DNA of 64,000 bases from Sapria himalayana (taxonomy: Eukaryota > Streptophyta > Magnoliopsida > Malpighiales > Rafflesiaceae): assembly GCA_029783825.1 (NCBI GenBank), contig JAREIK010002991.1, forward strand, positions 241,001 through 305,000. Reading direction: 5' to 3'. Positions 36,309 to 44,285 of the stretch are shown here, one piece after another. The stretch's first letter is position 1. Each line of letters starts with the position of its first letter. Position numbers and translations under genes: made by a program. The notes beneath the pieces are model-generated. The model ran no database searches. It saw only the letters and a program-made list of their open reading frames with translations, and was not told where the DNA came from.

Positions 36309-37181
36309 CTAGATAGATCACAAATATATTCAAATATATAATTCCCCAAAACTAAGTTCTTTACGAACACACAAATATATTTGTGATTGTCGATATATCT
36401 ATGACACATTATGGATTTTTAGTAACATTTATGATTTATCCATCAACAAATATTTTCGCACCTCGTGTGGTATGGGCAACCATGAATACAAGATATATCT
36501 TGGATATATCACATGTGTATTTGGATATCTACATCCTTAATTAGAATTCAAGAGAAAGGGATGAGATGTCTATTTGAGAAGCACCTCATGTGAAAACAAG
36601 ATAAGATTGGAACTAAGAGGATTAGGAAAATGATAACTACCTCGAGAAAGATAATCCTGCCAAGGGATATAATTGGTCTGCTCGCATGCAAGAGACCAAT
36701 ACCATATGATAGCCTTCGACAAAACAGCTTGCATTGCAAAATGAAAGGTATTCATCAACAAGGGAGCTGGAAATTTCCCCAATTTATCTCCTAGCAACGT
36801 TTTGTTATACCTACACGAGAGGCGAAGAAGCATTGCGTCGAATAACAAAACAAGCGTGGGGAATCGTTAAGATTGTACCGATCATCAAGCCATGAACGGT
36901 CAGAAAGAGAGTTCGACTTACACTGTCAAAAAAGTACTGAACGTATACCATATGAGAATCAGAGACACGGTTTTTAACACATCAAGGGCAGATATTGGGC
37001 CTGAATGAAATAAGCATCGACTTCTAAAATCTCCGGAGTTGCAGGAGGAGCCTTGCACTTCCAAGGAAGAACCGTTTTGGATGATGATGGAAGAAAACTT
37101 GTCTTCGCTGTTCCCTCGGCCACCTTTATTCGAATCGGGACCCATGGGATCCCCCATCCAGGCAATCAAGTTATCTAGCTG
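11152..37181 (-). CDS. Probable sugar-phosphate/phosphate translocator (TPT/DMT family), partial, five exons
   Basis: A multi-span membrane carrier of the triose-phosphate-translocator / drug-metabolite-transporter superfamily, in the uncharacterised plant class typified by Arabidopsis At1g06470. It would exchange phosphorylated or nucleotide sugars across an organelle membrane; the substrate is not known. Exons (minus strand): A 37181-36922, B 36810-36641, C 24875-24790, D 24445-24396, E 11219-11152. All joins keep frame, with GT-AG borders. Recognisable stretches are [12 protein letters not shown] (A), [20 protein letters not shown] (B), [19 protein letters not shown] (C), [14 protein letters not shown] (D) and [20 protein letters not shown] (E). 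The N-terminal exon(s) above 37181 and the exons after E were not found, so the gene is partial here. Introns B-C (11,765 nt) and D-E (13,176 nt) are filled with transposons. Confidence 0.85.
11661..11699. repeat. Perfect 18-bp inverted repeat (hairpin)
   Basis: Arms 11661-11678 and 11682-11699 are exact reverse complements separated by three bases, with the core ATGACTCCAAT. It could fold as a hairpin in RNA. It lies within the long D-E intron. No MITE boundaries or target duplication were recognised. Confidence 0.85.
12131..12711. mobile_element. hAT-type MITE, G-box palindrome family, copy 2
   Basis: Ends CTGTGTTGCACGG and, inverted, CTATGTTGCACGG. Flanked by the 8-bp duplication ATTATAGT at 12123-12130 and 12712-12719. 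It contains a perfect 32-bp palindrome (12197-12228) centred on CACGTG, and a G-run-rich stretch at about 12370-12510. It has no coding capacity. Confidence 0.88.
12197..12228. repeat. 32-bp perfect palindrome with central G-box
   Basis: GTGTCCGATACGCCAC is followed directly by its exact reverse complement, giving the core CACGTG. G-boxes bind plant bZIP and bHLH factors in general. Whether this one is used is unknown. Confidence 0.9.
13360..13778. mobile_element. Eroded short hAT element
   Basis: A GC-rich island in AT-rich copia sequence that ends CCCATTTGACACTACCA, a worn form of the TTTGACACCTCTA terminus. It contains the GGCACGG/CCCGGC words typical of this family. The left end is unclear. 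Confidence 0.55.
13939..14370. mobile_element. Eroded short hAT element
   Basis: Begins TAGAAGTGTCAACTAGG and ends CCCATTTGACACAGATA, a decayed inverted pair of the TAGAGGTGTCAA family. The interior repeats GCATAACACAA/CCAGC-like words. It has no coding content. Confidence 0.6.
16500..17170. other. AT-rich stretch with a copia-type primer-binding-like site
   Basis: Contains ATTTCCATAC-AAAT-GTATGGAAAT (16587-16610, a short palindrome) and repeated AAATTTAATT words. TGATATCAGAATC at 17108-17120 resembles the TGGTATCAGAGC primer-binding site of copia elements (tRNA-iMet). That would place a plus-strand LTR just before it. The matching LTR at the other end was not identified. Confidence 0.4.
17171..18180. 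mobile_element. hAT-type MITE, G-box palindrome family, copy 3 (expanded)
   Basis: Ends CTAAGTAGCACGG and, inverted, CTATGTTGCACAG, with the 8-bp duplication TTGTAAAC at 17163-17170 and 18181-18188. At 1010 bp it is longer than its relatives. It has C-rich tracts (17505-17665) matching the G-runs of copy 2, and a 39-bp tandem array at 17967-18083. Confidence 0.88.
17967..18083. repeat. Three tandem 39-bp units carrying CACGTG-like cores
   Basis: Units start at 17967, 18006 and 18045. Each begins ATCTGATATGGATTTTGTGA and carries a CACGTG or one-base variant in its second half. The array sits inside a MITE and explains the short overlapping frames there. Confidence 0.9.
18181..19534. other. 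Spacer with an eroded hAT fragment, no gene seen
   Basis: 18181-18560 has no recognised gene. 18560-18905 contains GC-rich words (CCCGTGCAGGCCCAGCATGG) and ends CCCATTTTACACTTCTGA, an old hAT terminus. 18906-19534 is AT-rich. The short frames present have no family match I recognise. Confidence 0.5.
19535..20252. mobile_element. hAT-type MITE, G-box palindrome family, copy 4
   Basis: Begins CAAGGAAGCACGGACGCGG and ends AGTGCTTGTTAG. Flanked by exact 8-bp AATGCTGC at 19527-19534 and 20253-20260. The G-box palindrome near 19625-19650 has one mismatch. The AT-rich half (19890-20110) is nearly the same as in copy 1 and in the 25385 fragment, in inverted orientation to copy 1. Confidence 0.9.
20880..22080 (+). 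mobile_element. Ty1-copia RT-RNase H remnant, plus strand
   Basis: Readable pieces in order are [16 protein letters not shown] (RT, about 20935) and [10 protein letters not shown] (YVDD-type RT active site with the last Asp changed to Asn, about 21165). [20 protein letters not shown] and TKHIEIDCF (RNase H, about 21815-21905) follow, then a pol C-terminus (about 22010). Many stops and frameshifts. The same fossil series occurs at 49130-50720. Confidence 0.75.
22090..24395. other. AT-rich intron sequence with an old SINE-like fragment
   Basis: No gene recognised. 22610-22760 contains GTGCATTAGCACGATG and later text resembling the repeat at 44440-44770. Short (AT)n and (AG)n tracts are at 23944-23978. 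It lies within translocator intron D-E. Confidence 0.45.
24396..24445 (-). CDS. Translocator exon D
   Basis: Short exon of 50 nt, acceptor AAGCAG, donor GTGAAC. It encodes [16 protein letters not shown] plus two bases of an arginine codon completed by exon E. The 344-nt intron before it contains the long AT/GTAT microsatellite. Confidence 0.88.
24494..24743. repeat. Long AT / GTAT compound microsatellite
   Basis: About 250 bp of TATATA interspersed with TATGTATG units, inside the 344-nt intron between translocator exons C and D. It creates long false Tyr-Ile frames on both strands. Confidence 0.97.
24790..24875 (-). CDS. Translocator exon C
   Basis: Exon of 86 nt, acceptor CCACAG, donor GTCAGT. 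It encodes [20 protein letters not shown] then VSVTFATM, a highly conserved part of plant TPT-like carriers. It lies 11.8 kb from exon B, yet the split codon and reading frame match exactly. Confidence 0.92.
25385..25828. mobile_element. hAT-type MITE, G-box family, truncated copy
   Basis: Right half only. It starts within GGGCGACGTTGCC, passes through the family AT-rich region and ends GTGTCTGTGCTTCTTAG at 25828. The left terminus and palindrome are missing. Confidence 0.7.
25829..28089 (-). mobile_element. Decayed Ty1-copia sequence, minus strand
   Basis: Matches the order of 14700-16100. For example, the blocks around 25900-25980 and 14760-14850, and those ending ACATACTAAATAAT at about 26600 and 15540, look alike. 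No intact frame. It lies in translocator intron B-C, in the same orientation as the gene. Confidence 0.5.
28098..28468. mobile_element. Short hAT fold-back element with about 75-bp inverted repeats
   Basis: TAGAGGTGTCAAACGGGC starts at 28100, and the inverse ends at 28468. The first and last about 75 bp are near-perfect reverse complements, including the self-complementary GCACGATCGTGC. The 8-bp CACTAATA flanks both sides (28090-28097 and 28469-28476), leaving two extra bases (TA) at the left. The centre carries GGGTCGGGTCGAATC and its inverse, shared with the heads of the full-length hATs. Frames on both strands are a result of the palindrome. Confidence 0.9.
28477..30239. other. AT-rich intron sequence with microsatellites
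   Basis: Contains (AT)/(GT) tracts at about 28912-28942 and 29004-29023. No coding similarity was recognised. Confidence 0.5.
30240..33340 (+). mobile_element. Decayed RTE-type LINE (endonuclease and reverse transcriptase remnant)
   Basis: Plus-strand fragments follow the order of plant RTE / CFDP2-like LINE proteins. They are an N-terminal NIKLTSWNI (about 30265), an endonuclease piece with [11 protein letters not shown] (about 30735), and RT pieces including RLKN and [14 protein letters not shown] (about 32290-32360). A worn FADD-type region (about 32650) and the C-terminal tail (about 33050-33330) follow. The sequence is extremely AT-rich and full of stops. It lies antisense within translocator intron B-C. 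Confidence 0.65.
31440..31790 (+). repeat. Old SINE-like repeat inside the LINE
   Basis: The order of words (CGACTACACAAACTCTAAC, then ATAAGAATTTCAAAATTA, then GTACATGTTAAAAGTCAT, then ACAAGTATCTTCGTTCAA, then a TTGAGACTC box) parallels 44440-44770 over about 330 bp. It is more mutated than the DCC1 intron copy. It may be a tRNA-derived SINE; its 5' boundary is unclear. Confidence 0.5.
33341..34490. other. AT-rich intron sequence, repeated TTTTGCAAAA words
   Basis: (AAT)n at 33430-33455. Several repeats of CAAGTTTTTGCAAAA-like words are at 33660-34150. No gene seen. Confidence 0.5.
34499..34911. mobile_element. Short non-autonomous hAT element with perfect 8-bp TSD
   Basis: TAGAGGTGTCAAACATGCC to GGTTGACACCTCTA, flanked by GACAACAA at 34491-34498 and 34912-34919. 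413 bp, GC-rich. It carries the central GGTCGGGTCGAATCAGACC block shared with other family members. The frames on both strands are not genes. Confidence 0.93.
34920..36640. other. AT-rich intron sequence with (AC)n and (AT)n tracts
   Basis: Translocator intron B-C next to exon B. Microsatellites at 35690-35713 and 36277-36303. ATATATCAC/CAAATATATT words recur at 36200-36540. Nothing coding recognised. Confidence 0.5.
36641..36810 (-). CDS. Translocator exon B
   Basis: Exon of 170 nt between acceptor GTGTAG and donor GTAGTT. The first base completes a valine codon with exon A. It encodes the family signature YNKTLLGD, then KFPAPLLMN and the second span region through IIWYWS. It ends in WQDYLSR, the position where homologues have a short loop. 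Its last base pairs with exon C to make valine. Confidence 0.9.
36922..37181 (-). CDS. Translocator exon A (N-terminal region and first membrane span)
   Basis: Encodes a polar, serine/glycine-rich N-terminal segment ending in the first hydrophobic span ([16 protein letters not shown]). The donor at 36921 is GT in a GTAAGT context. The acceptor is uncertain. CAGCAG at 37184-37179 offers two in-frame AGs three bases apart, and an alternative acceptor lies at about 37230 because the frame stays open upstream. No initiating methionine lies in this frame before the stop near 37280, so an earlier exon is needed. Confidence 0.75.
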
Positions 37182-37689
37182 CTGCACAGCTGCCGCTACG
37201 TCTCGAAAAAGAAAAAACCAGCTCGCTTTCTGATCAGCAGAACAGGAAGAGCAGCATCGCAGTGCTACACGATCAAGTTATTCCAGAAGTTCCGGATGCC
37301 GATTACATGCTGGGTGTTATTGGGAGGAGGTCACCGCGTTTCGTGCTGCGAAATGGTGTCCGGAAGCGGCAATTTTCATCGGCTCGTTGGAGTTATAGTT
37401 GAGCAAAATTATGTCGAGATGGTCATTTTGCAAACAATTTTCAACTTTAGACAAGATTACGTAGAACTCAAAAATAATTAATTTCTAAAAAACATTTTTA
37501 AAAATAATATTAAATTTGGAATTATAGTTTTAAAAAACATCTCCCTAAAGCGCCAATTATATTAAATATTTTAAAAATAATATTAACCCAAAATAACTAT
37601 CACCGGCTACCTCCCTAGAGTACAAACACAAGCGCCAATTACATGTACAACTCGTCGGGAGCTCTCGAAAAGTTGCTGTGAGCTTGTAA

Positions 37690-37920
37690 TGAGCTCCTGC
37701 AAGGTGATTATAGGTCGGCACGCGGCATAGCTCAGGTCGTGTGGGGTCCATCTTTTTGGCACGAAAGGCTCGGCACAATATAACCTGGCACGATGACCCA
37801 TGCGTGCTAGCTCTGGCTTGGCTGGCAAAATCGACTAGTTTGGCCAGACCCTAAGTAGCCTAGCCGAACTCAGGCTAGCATGGCCAGGCCTGACTCAGCT
37901 TGGCATGACTCGCTCATAAT
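37690..37920. mobile_element. Eroded hAT fragment
   Basis: A GC-richer patch with GGTCGGCACG, GGCACGATGACCC and TAGCATGGCCAGGCC words typical of the local hAT family. No clear termini. Confidence 0.4.
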
Positions 37921-38081
37921 GAGCTCGCGAAGAGCTGCCAAGAGTTTTTGAATATAATAAACCAAAAAAAAAATGAGATTATGAAACATAAAAATCATCA
38001 TATTTACAAGTAGCTCTAGCTTGAAACTTTCACTAGTACTATCCTTCAAAACTCCAATCAAATTGTTTTACTCATAATCAC

Positions 38082-39110
38082 TTGAAAAGAGTAGAAAATT
38101 TATCATTTGAAGAAAGAATTCTTGTGCTGCTCATAAAGCAAAAGAGGAAGAAGAATGATACACAAAAGAATCAAATAGAATGGATGGAAACAAGGCTAGA
38201 TGACATGAACAAGAAAAAATTTGAGATGTATGGAAAAGTGAGCAAAATTGAGAAGTGCAGTTAGGGGTGTAACCGAGCCGAGTCGAGCCGAGTATTAGGC
38301 AGGCTCGGCTCGGCTCGGTTTTAAAGGAGCAGGCTCGAGCTTGTTCACGAGCCTGTTCACGAGCTGACGAGCCGAGTTTGAGGATGCTCGGGCTCGGCTC
38401 GTTTAACTTACGAGCCTGTTCACAAGCTTGTTCACGAGCCTGTTCACGAGCCTATTTATGAGCTGACGAGCTGAGTTTAAGGGTGCTCGGGCTCGGCTCA
38501 TTTAACTTACGAGCCTCAAAATGATGTTCGAGAATTAAAGAAAATATTCATCTAAAATAGCCAACACACAACTAAATTAAAAAAATAAGATAATAAAAGT
38601 TCAATTAACTTGATTGAAGTTCAAGAGTTAAAATATTCATCATGTTCATTGGTAGGAAAAATTTGTTGTGCATCAAGCCTTCTCCATGTTCACGAGCTTG
38701 GTTCACGAGCTCGTTCACAAGTCTGGTTAATGAGCTTGCTCATGAGCCTATTCACGAGCTTGTTTACGAGCTGACGAGCCGAGGTTGAGGGTGCTCGGGC
38801 TCGGTCATTTAACTTATGAGCCTCAAAATGATGTTCGGGCTCGGCTCGTTTAACTTAATAAATGAGTTCAAGCGAGCTTCCAACGAGCCGAACGCCGAGC
38901 AGCTCGCGAGCAGCTCGGCTGGGTTACAGCCCTAAGTGCAGTGCAATATTCATTGTAAATTTTTGAAAAAGCTCAAAGATCTAGAGATTTTAATAATTCC
39001 GTGTATAATTGGGAAGCATATCTTTCGAAAGGTATTATATGATTCGGGAGCAAGTATTAATTTAATACCATTTTCTATGGTGTGGAAGTTTTTTGGAGGT
39101 ATTTAGTCGG
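38082..39110 (+). pseudogene. Ty3-gypsy gag-protease fragment split by a MITE
   Basis: Left part (38082-38261): a charged lysine-rich frame (KQKRKKNDTQKNQIEW). Right part (38943-39105): NFLKKLKDLEILIIPC then DSGASINLIPFSMVWKF. The latter is a retropepsin domain with the D-S-G active-site triad in the form found in Athila/Ty3-gypsy elements. The MITE at 38262-38934 sits between the parts; without it the frame runs on. The rest of pol is absent. Confidence 0.7.
38262..38934. mobile_element. hAT-type MITE (TAGGGGTGTAACCGAGCC family)
   Basis: Begins TAGGGGTGTAACCGAGCC and ends GGGTTACAGCCCTA. Flanked by exact 8-bp AGTGCAGT at 38254-38261 and 38935-38942. It contains two sub-blocks rich in GAGCTCGTTCACGAGC-like words and an AT-rich middle. 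No coding content. Confidence 0.93.
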
Positions 39111-40479
39111 ATGAGTAGAATATTGAGTCTTTCATAATTTTGGTATCCATTATTAGCCAAAATCCTATCTAATTAGTCATAAATCATGATACTCTTTGTA
39201 CCTCATGATCTTATCGACTCATTAGCATAATTTTTCAATTGCGTAACACATTCTTAGTGGTTGAAATATTATCAGATAGTTTCGATCAAATTTATATCGA
39301 GAAATTTAAATAACTACGACATTAATTCTATCGCAGCAACTAAGTATCCCACTGGTGCTCAGGGTCACAACTAAGTCCAAACACTATGACTTTATCTTTT
39401 ATATGGTTTGGTAGTCTCGAGTCAGAGTTGTAATCTTTTTACAAAGTTATGATTTTTGAGCTATAGAAAGTTACAGAGTCAAAACTATTTAAGCAAAAAT
39501 TATAACAATTATTCAGAGTTATAACTCTTGGGATACTAAAAGTTACAAAGAATATTTATATGAGTATGATCATTTCCCAAGGCAACAACTCTTGTCCTTA
39601 AAAGAATATAAAACTATGACTTTTAAACTCAAGCTAATTTCCAGTACTATGACATCCTTGTAGCATCATGGAAACATGATATGTGAGAGGAGAGGATAGT
39701 TTATGCTTGTAAAATTATATAAAATATAACTAAAACTAAAATATTTAATTTTTTCACATTTTTAAAAAATTTAATAAAAGTTCCAATATTTTAAAAAAAA
39801 ATATTTTTCAATATCATTTTTTTTTTGTGTAAATCCAAAAATACATTAATATTGTAAAAAAAATTAATTTTTTAAAAAAAAAAACATTATTCTAGGATAG
39901 CTATAGTACTATTAGGATAGCTTCTGTGCCAGCACACTTCATTTCCCATATGCTTGGGTATGCAGTGAGCTAAAACCAATCGAGTAGGAGGAAAGGGAAT
40001 GATTAGGTGATACAACACATGCTAGGAAAGACTAGAAGGCTAGTAGATTTGGAAGTTGGTGTTTATCTGATTCCAGGGTAAGCAATAATTCACAAATTAA
40101 AGAGATGAGCAAACGAATAATTGATAAGCTAGTTTACTTTGTCAACTAGAAAGAAATGTTTGATAGTGTTTTATAAAACATGAAAACATTGTTCACAAAA
40201 AAAAAATATCATTTTATAAAAATTATATATATATATATATATAACTCGTATAAATATAATAAATAAACTATATGTTATATATAGTTTAAAACATTGATGT
40301 ATATGTTAGATATAATTATAGATATTATATATGTGTTTGAAACATTAAAAAAAAAAGTTTTAACACACGCACACGCACACGCACACACACATATATATGT
40401 TTAAAATGTTACAAAAAATATATATAGTTTTATGTATATGTGTTATATATATATGTACAACACAAAATTGATAGTTCTA
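39111..40479. other. Degenerate spacer, no gene recognised
   Basis: 39350-39680 shows loosely repeated phrases (GTTATAACTCTTG, AAAGTTACAGAG, ACTATGAC) of roughly 50-60 bases. They look like the phrasing at 60800-61320 and may be an old repeat. 40200-40460 holds (AT)n and (CACACG)n tracts. Confidence 0.4.
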
Positions 40480-41645
40480 TGAGGATTCATGAGCACCCTT
40501 TTGATATCGTGCTAATGTTCTTTTCATGAGTTGTACATGTAACTACTCAACACTCCCACAATATATGAAATATCAAGTTTAGTGCATACAATAACATATA
40601 TCAGACTATTGACTACACTAACATATAGAATATGAGTGATACACTCTTCTCCTCTTGGGTAATAAGACACTTCTTTGATGATAGCTCCATCCCAACTGGC
40701 ATGGGATGTAGTAGCCAATACCATTTGGATAGGAGTCATCTTCACTATTAGTGAAAAAAATATCATCACAGTCAATAGTCGTTATCTTTTGTTTGAACAC
40801 TCACTTATATCTAATTGTCTTCTGATCCGAAGGCAACTTCATAAGACTTAAGTATTATTCTTCTATAGTAATTGCATCTCATATTTCATGGCACACTCCC
40901 ATTGTGTGGATTCCCCTGGAGACTCTCTTCTCTGCCATAATGCTAGGATCATCACCTATAACAAGAAGAGCATCGGGGGCATCGTCTATATACCTTTCAA
41001 GTGAATTCCCGACTCATGTAAACTTCCTCATCTTGTTTTACCTTATAAACATTAACTTCAATATTTCAAGTTTCTTCATGAAATTGAGTTTTGACATCAA
41101 AATTTTCTATCATGGCCTTGACTGAGTCATGACATTTGATTTCCATGTTGCAGCATCTTATACCCTTGTGTCTATAATGTAAGCAATGACATCCAGTATC
41201 CTTGTAGTGACTTCTTTTTCAATAACAAGGGTCATGACTTCTAGTCTCATAGTTATGATTTCCTCTTCCATAATGAGAGTAGTGACATCTAGTCTCTTTT
41301 TCATGACTTCCTCTTACATAATAAGAGTTTATAATATATATATATAGTCTACTTGCTGTGATTTTCTCTTCCATAATGAAAGGTACGACTTCCAGCTTTC
41401 ATATCAAGACATTGATGATAGTTGGTGCATCTGATTTCGAAGTGGTGGGAATTTTGTGAGGCACGACTAATGGCTTCCTTATCATGACATTCAGAGTCAC
41501 AATATCTAATAGTCTTATCCTTGTATTTCCTGGATACTATATCTCCACTATATATCATCGATCTCATCTTTGAGTTCCAAAGCTTATAGCCTTTGATATC
41601 TTCCTTATGGCTAATAAATTTGTACTTCACTAATTTAATATACAA
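40480..41645 (-). mobile_element. Ty1-copia pol remnant, minus strand, with a 48-bp tandem repeat
   Basis: Read downward, 41645-41349 gives KFISHKEDIKGYKLWNSKMR with YSGDIV, the C-terminus of copia integrase (the 'GYKLWxP...SRDV' motif). At 40800-40524 it gives SVVNSLIYVIVCTKLDISYI then VGVLSSYMYNS, the end of copia RT. Between them sits a tandem 48-bp repeat. Stops and missing segments make it inactive. Confidence 0.75.
41183..41380 (-). repeat. 48-bp tandem repeat (16-residue units) in a copia linker
   Basis: Units at 41183-41230, 41231-41278 and 41279-41326, with a worn fourth. On the minus strand the 48-bp period is in frame. Two units read LIMEEEIITMRLEVMT and LVIEKEVTTRILDVIA; a third has a stop. 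It would give a charged, leucine-spaced repeat. Confidence 0.75.
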
Positions 41646-41689
41646 CTTGTTCCTCCTTTCCTAGACATATGCATCATGCTCAAAGATGA

Positions 41690-42613
41690 GAGATAAGGTA
41701 TCTAGCATTTCACTACCATAGTTGAAGTGTTGTTTTTTATATGGCATATTGTTTTTTACTATTAGCATAGTTATATATGATGTGTTGGTAGTCACCACAT
41801 AAATCTAACATGAGATAAATATAATTCCAATGGTATCTGATATCTATTTATAATTTTTTCTTTTTTATGCCCACCAATAAACATATGATAAAAAACTATT
41901 ATTATCTTCTATTTTTATTCTTACTTGTACTATTAGGTTAATTATATAACATAAATACCTAACAATAAAAATATTAACTAAGATTCTGTCTCAAATAGTT
42001 CTCACAAACATATTAATAATTATATTATTATTTGAAATATTATTGAATATAATACTAAAATTTTTATTTTGAATATAGTAATTCCTAAAGATTATTGACA
42101 AACACTCATGTATGACATCAATTATCATGGAGACAATTCCATTATGTTTCCTAAGTTCATTAATAACTAATTATTTTTTTAATGTAAAATATTTTATTAT
42201 GTTATTCCTATTATTCGATCTATGAATTCAATGATAAATAGGCTAAAAATAAATTTGCATACTATAAACTAGTCTAGGATCCTTTCAAAATCTAATCAAA
42301 AGACTCATGCTAGAAATTAATTTTCCAATACATTTTTTTTTTCCAAACTAATTACATTATAAATGAAGGAAGTCGATAAACTTAAAATTGATATAATTTT
42401 AAGGATAATGTTTTTGTCGCAAAATTAAATTTTTCTAGGATTCAATGTTCCATATTTATAGGTGTAATGATTAGTATATCTCTTAAGGTAGTCAAGTCCA
42501 ATAATACTCTCACACACACACACACACACACACTGCATTGGTCACTACAAATTTATGCCGAGTTGAATTTATATTTCATTCGCAAGCTGCTCGACTCAAT
42601 TGATACCTCTATA
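41690..42613 (-). mobile_element. hAT remnant, minus strand
   Basis: Parallels 4620-5540 of the composite hAT in order. For example, the words around ATTATTATTTGAAATATT and the antisense BED-finger stretch CTCTTAAGGTAGTCAAGTCC (about 42480-42500) match counterparts there. It ends CAATTGATACCTCTA at 42613. An (AC)n tract at about 42508-42532 interrupts the zinc-finger region. Confidence 0.6.
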
Positions 42614-43108
42614 AGAATTTAAATTGCTGCAAGTATGACCACCTCAATCCTATATGTTAGGACAAATGAGAAAATTATATTCGACCTTACTATAGTTATT
42701 TGGTATGCTTAAAGGACTCCTAGTAGTTTTAGAAATCATTATCCATTTGCTAGGTTAGGTTTATGTAATTTGTTCTGGAATTTTTATTTTCCAGGGTTCT
42801 ATAGTTTAGAAATTTATATCCTTGGCATAATGCAATAATTTTAATTCAGTGTGTCCGTGTGTGAAACTATACATAGATATTTATGTGCATGGGTAAGTCT
42901 TCAGTATCCATTATATTATGGTGGGCATGTTAGTCCTAAGGCCCAAGAAGAATCTCCATCTCCCTCTTCTTTCTCTTTGTAATATGTTTTAAGTTTTTAT
43001 TTTTTTAAGTAATTTTTCACCGTAGTCACAAATTCATTTCTATCATTTATTCATTTTCATTCTATTTCTATGCTGATGCTGTTCTGATCACAATTCGGAC
43101 TTCAAATG

Positions 43109-44222
43109 ACTAATATTGAAGATGTTAGTTCAGCTAATCCACCAAGTTCAAGTGTGCCTTAAGAAAGCACAACAAATGGTGGTGGGACATCGAAAAGGAA
43201 AGCAACGAAACCAAGATCCATTGTGTGGCATAATTTCACCAAATTTATAGATCAAAATGGTGACGCCAAAGCTCGATGCTATTATTATGAGAAGGTATTT
43301 GCTGCTCATCCTATGAAAAATGGCACAATCATGCTAATAGGTCACATTGCTATATGCAAAAAAATACCCCCATGGCGTTGAGATTTCACAAACACGGCCA
43401 AACTTAAGCCTTCATTCAAATGTTCAAGGAAGAAACATTCTTAGCACATAAAAGTTTGATCAAATTGCTTCTAGAAATGCTTTAGCTTACATGATAATTA
43501 TAGATGAGCTTCCATTCAAATTATAGAGGGTCTGGGGTTTGAAAAGTTTACATCTGCAATCAACCTAGATTTAAAATTCCACCTAGGTTTACTACTTCAA
43601 CAGATTGCGGTGAACTTTTTTTAGCTGAGAGGGTGCAGTTAAAGCAATTCCTGAAAATAACTTCTCAAATGGGTTGTCTTACTACGAACACATAGACATC
43701 TACTCAAAGAATTAAATTAAATTGTGTTTAACAGCTCATTTTATTGATGATGATTGGAATGTGCATAAAAAAATCTTGAATTTTTGTCTGGTTGATCATC
43801 ATTAGGGTAAAGATTTAGCCATTGCTACTGAGAAGTGCTTGTTTGATTGGAAAATTGAAAAAGTTTTAACTCTAATAGTTAACAATGGAAGTTATGATGA
43901 TGTGGCGATTAGGAAATAGTATTACTAATTAGGGCCATAGTGTCTTAGATGGTGAATTTCTTCATTTGAGGTGCATGCACGCTTTGGATCTTGTTGTTGT
44001 TGTTGATGAGCTAATGGCTTAAAGCATGTCAATCCTTCGATCATTCATGTTCGAGCAGCCACAAGGTATGTGAGGCAATCTCTTGCGAGGCTGAAAAAAT
44101 TTAGAGAATGTGTTGATACTGAAAAGATTGAATATAAAAGTTCATCAACCCTTGATGTTACAACTAGGTGGAACTCAACCTATTTGACACCACAGGCGGC
44201 TCAAAAGTTTGAAAGAGCACGA
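43109..44222 (+). pseudogene. hAT transposase pseudogene (BED finger, RICESLEEPER-like)
   Basis: An N-terminal serine-rich stretch is followed by the BED zinc finger (IVWHNFTKF ... ARCYYYEKVFA ... GHIAIC, about 43215-43360; the second cysteine of the first pair is tyrosine). The catalytic-domain remnants are disrupted. A better block at 44055-44215 reads VRQSLARLKKFRECV then STLDVTTRWNSTYL, the conserved 'TRWNSTY' motif of this class. The dimerisation domain is missing: the sequence stops about 60 bp short of the DCC1 stop codon, on the opposite strand. Confidence 0.8.
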
Positions 44223-44255
44223 TTCTCCCAAGCGAGCACCAAACATCTTCAATAT

Positions 44256-44279
44256 CATCACCATCATCATCATCATCGC
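44256..44279. repeat. (CAT)n trinucleotide tract in DCC1 3' flank
   Basis: CATCATCACCATCATCATCA-type repeat 7 bp beyond the DCC1 stop codon. It lies between that gene and the neighbouring hAT pseudogene. Confidence 0.85.
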
Positions 44280-44285
44280 CATACC

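Noticed and set aside
36974..37165. 63-codon minus-strand frame overlapping translocator exon A
   Set aside because: Wrong frame. The conserved translocator reading continues in phase with exon B only in the other frame.
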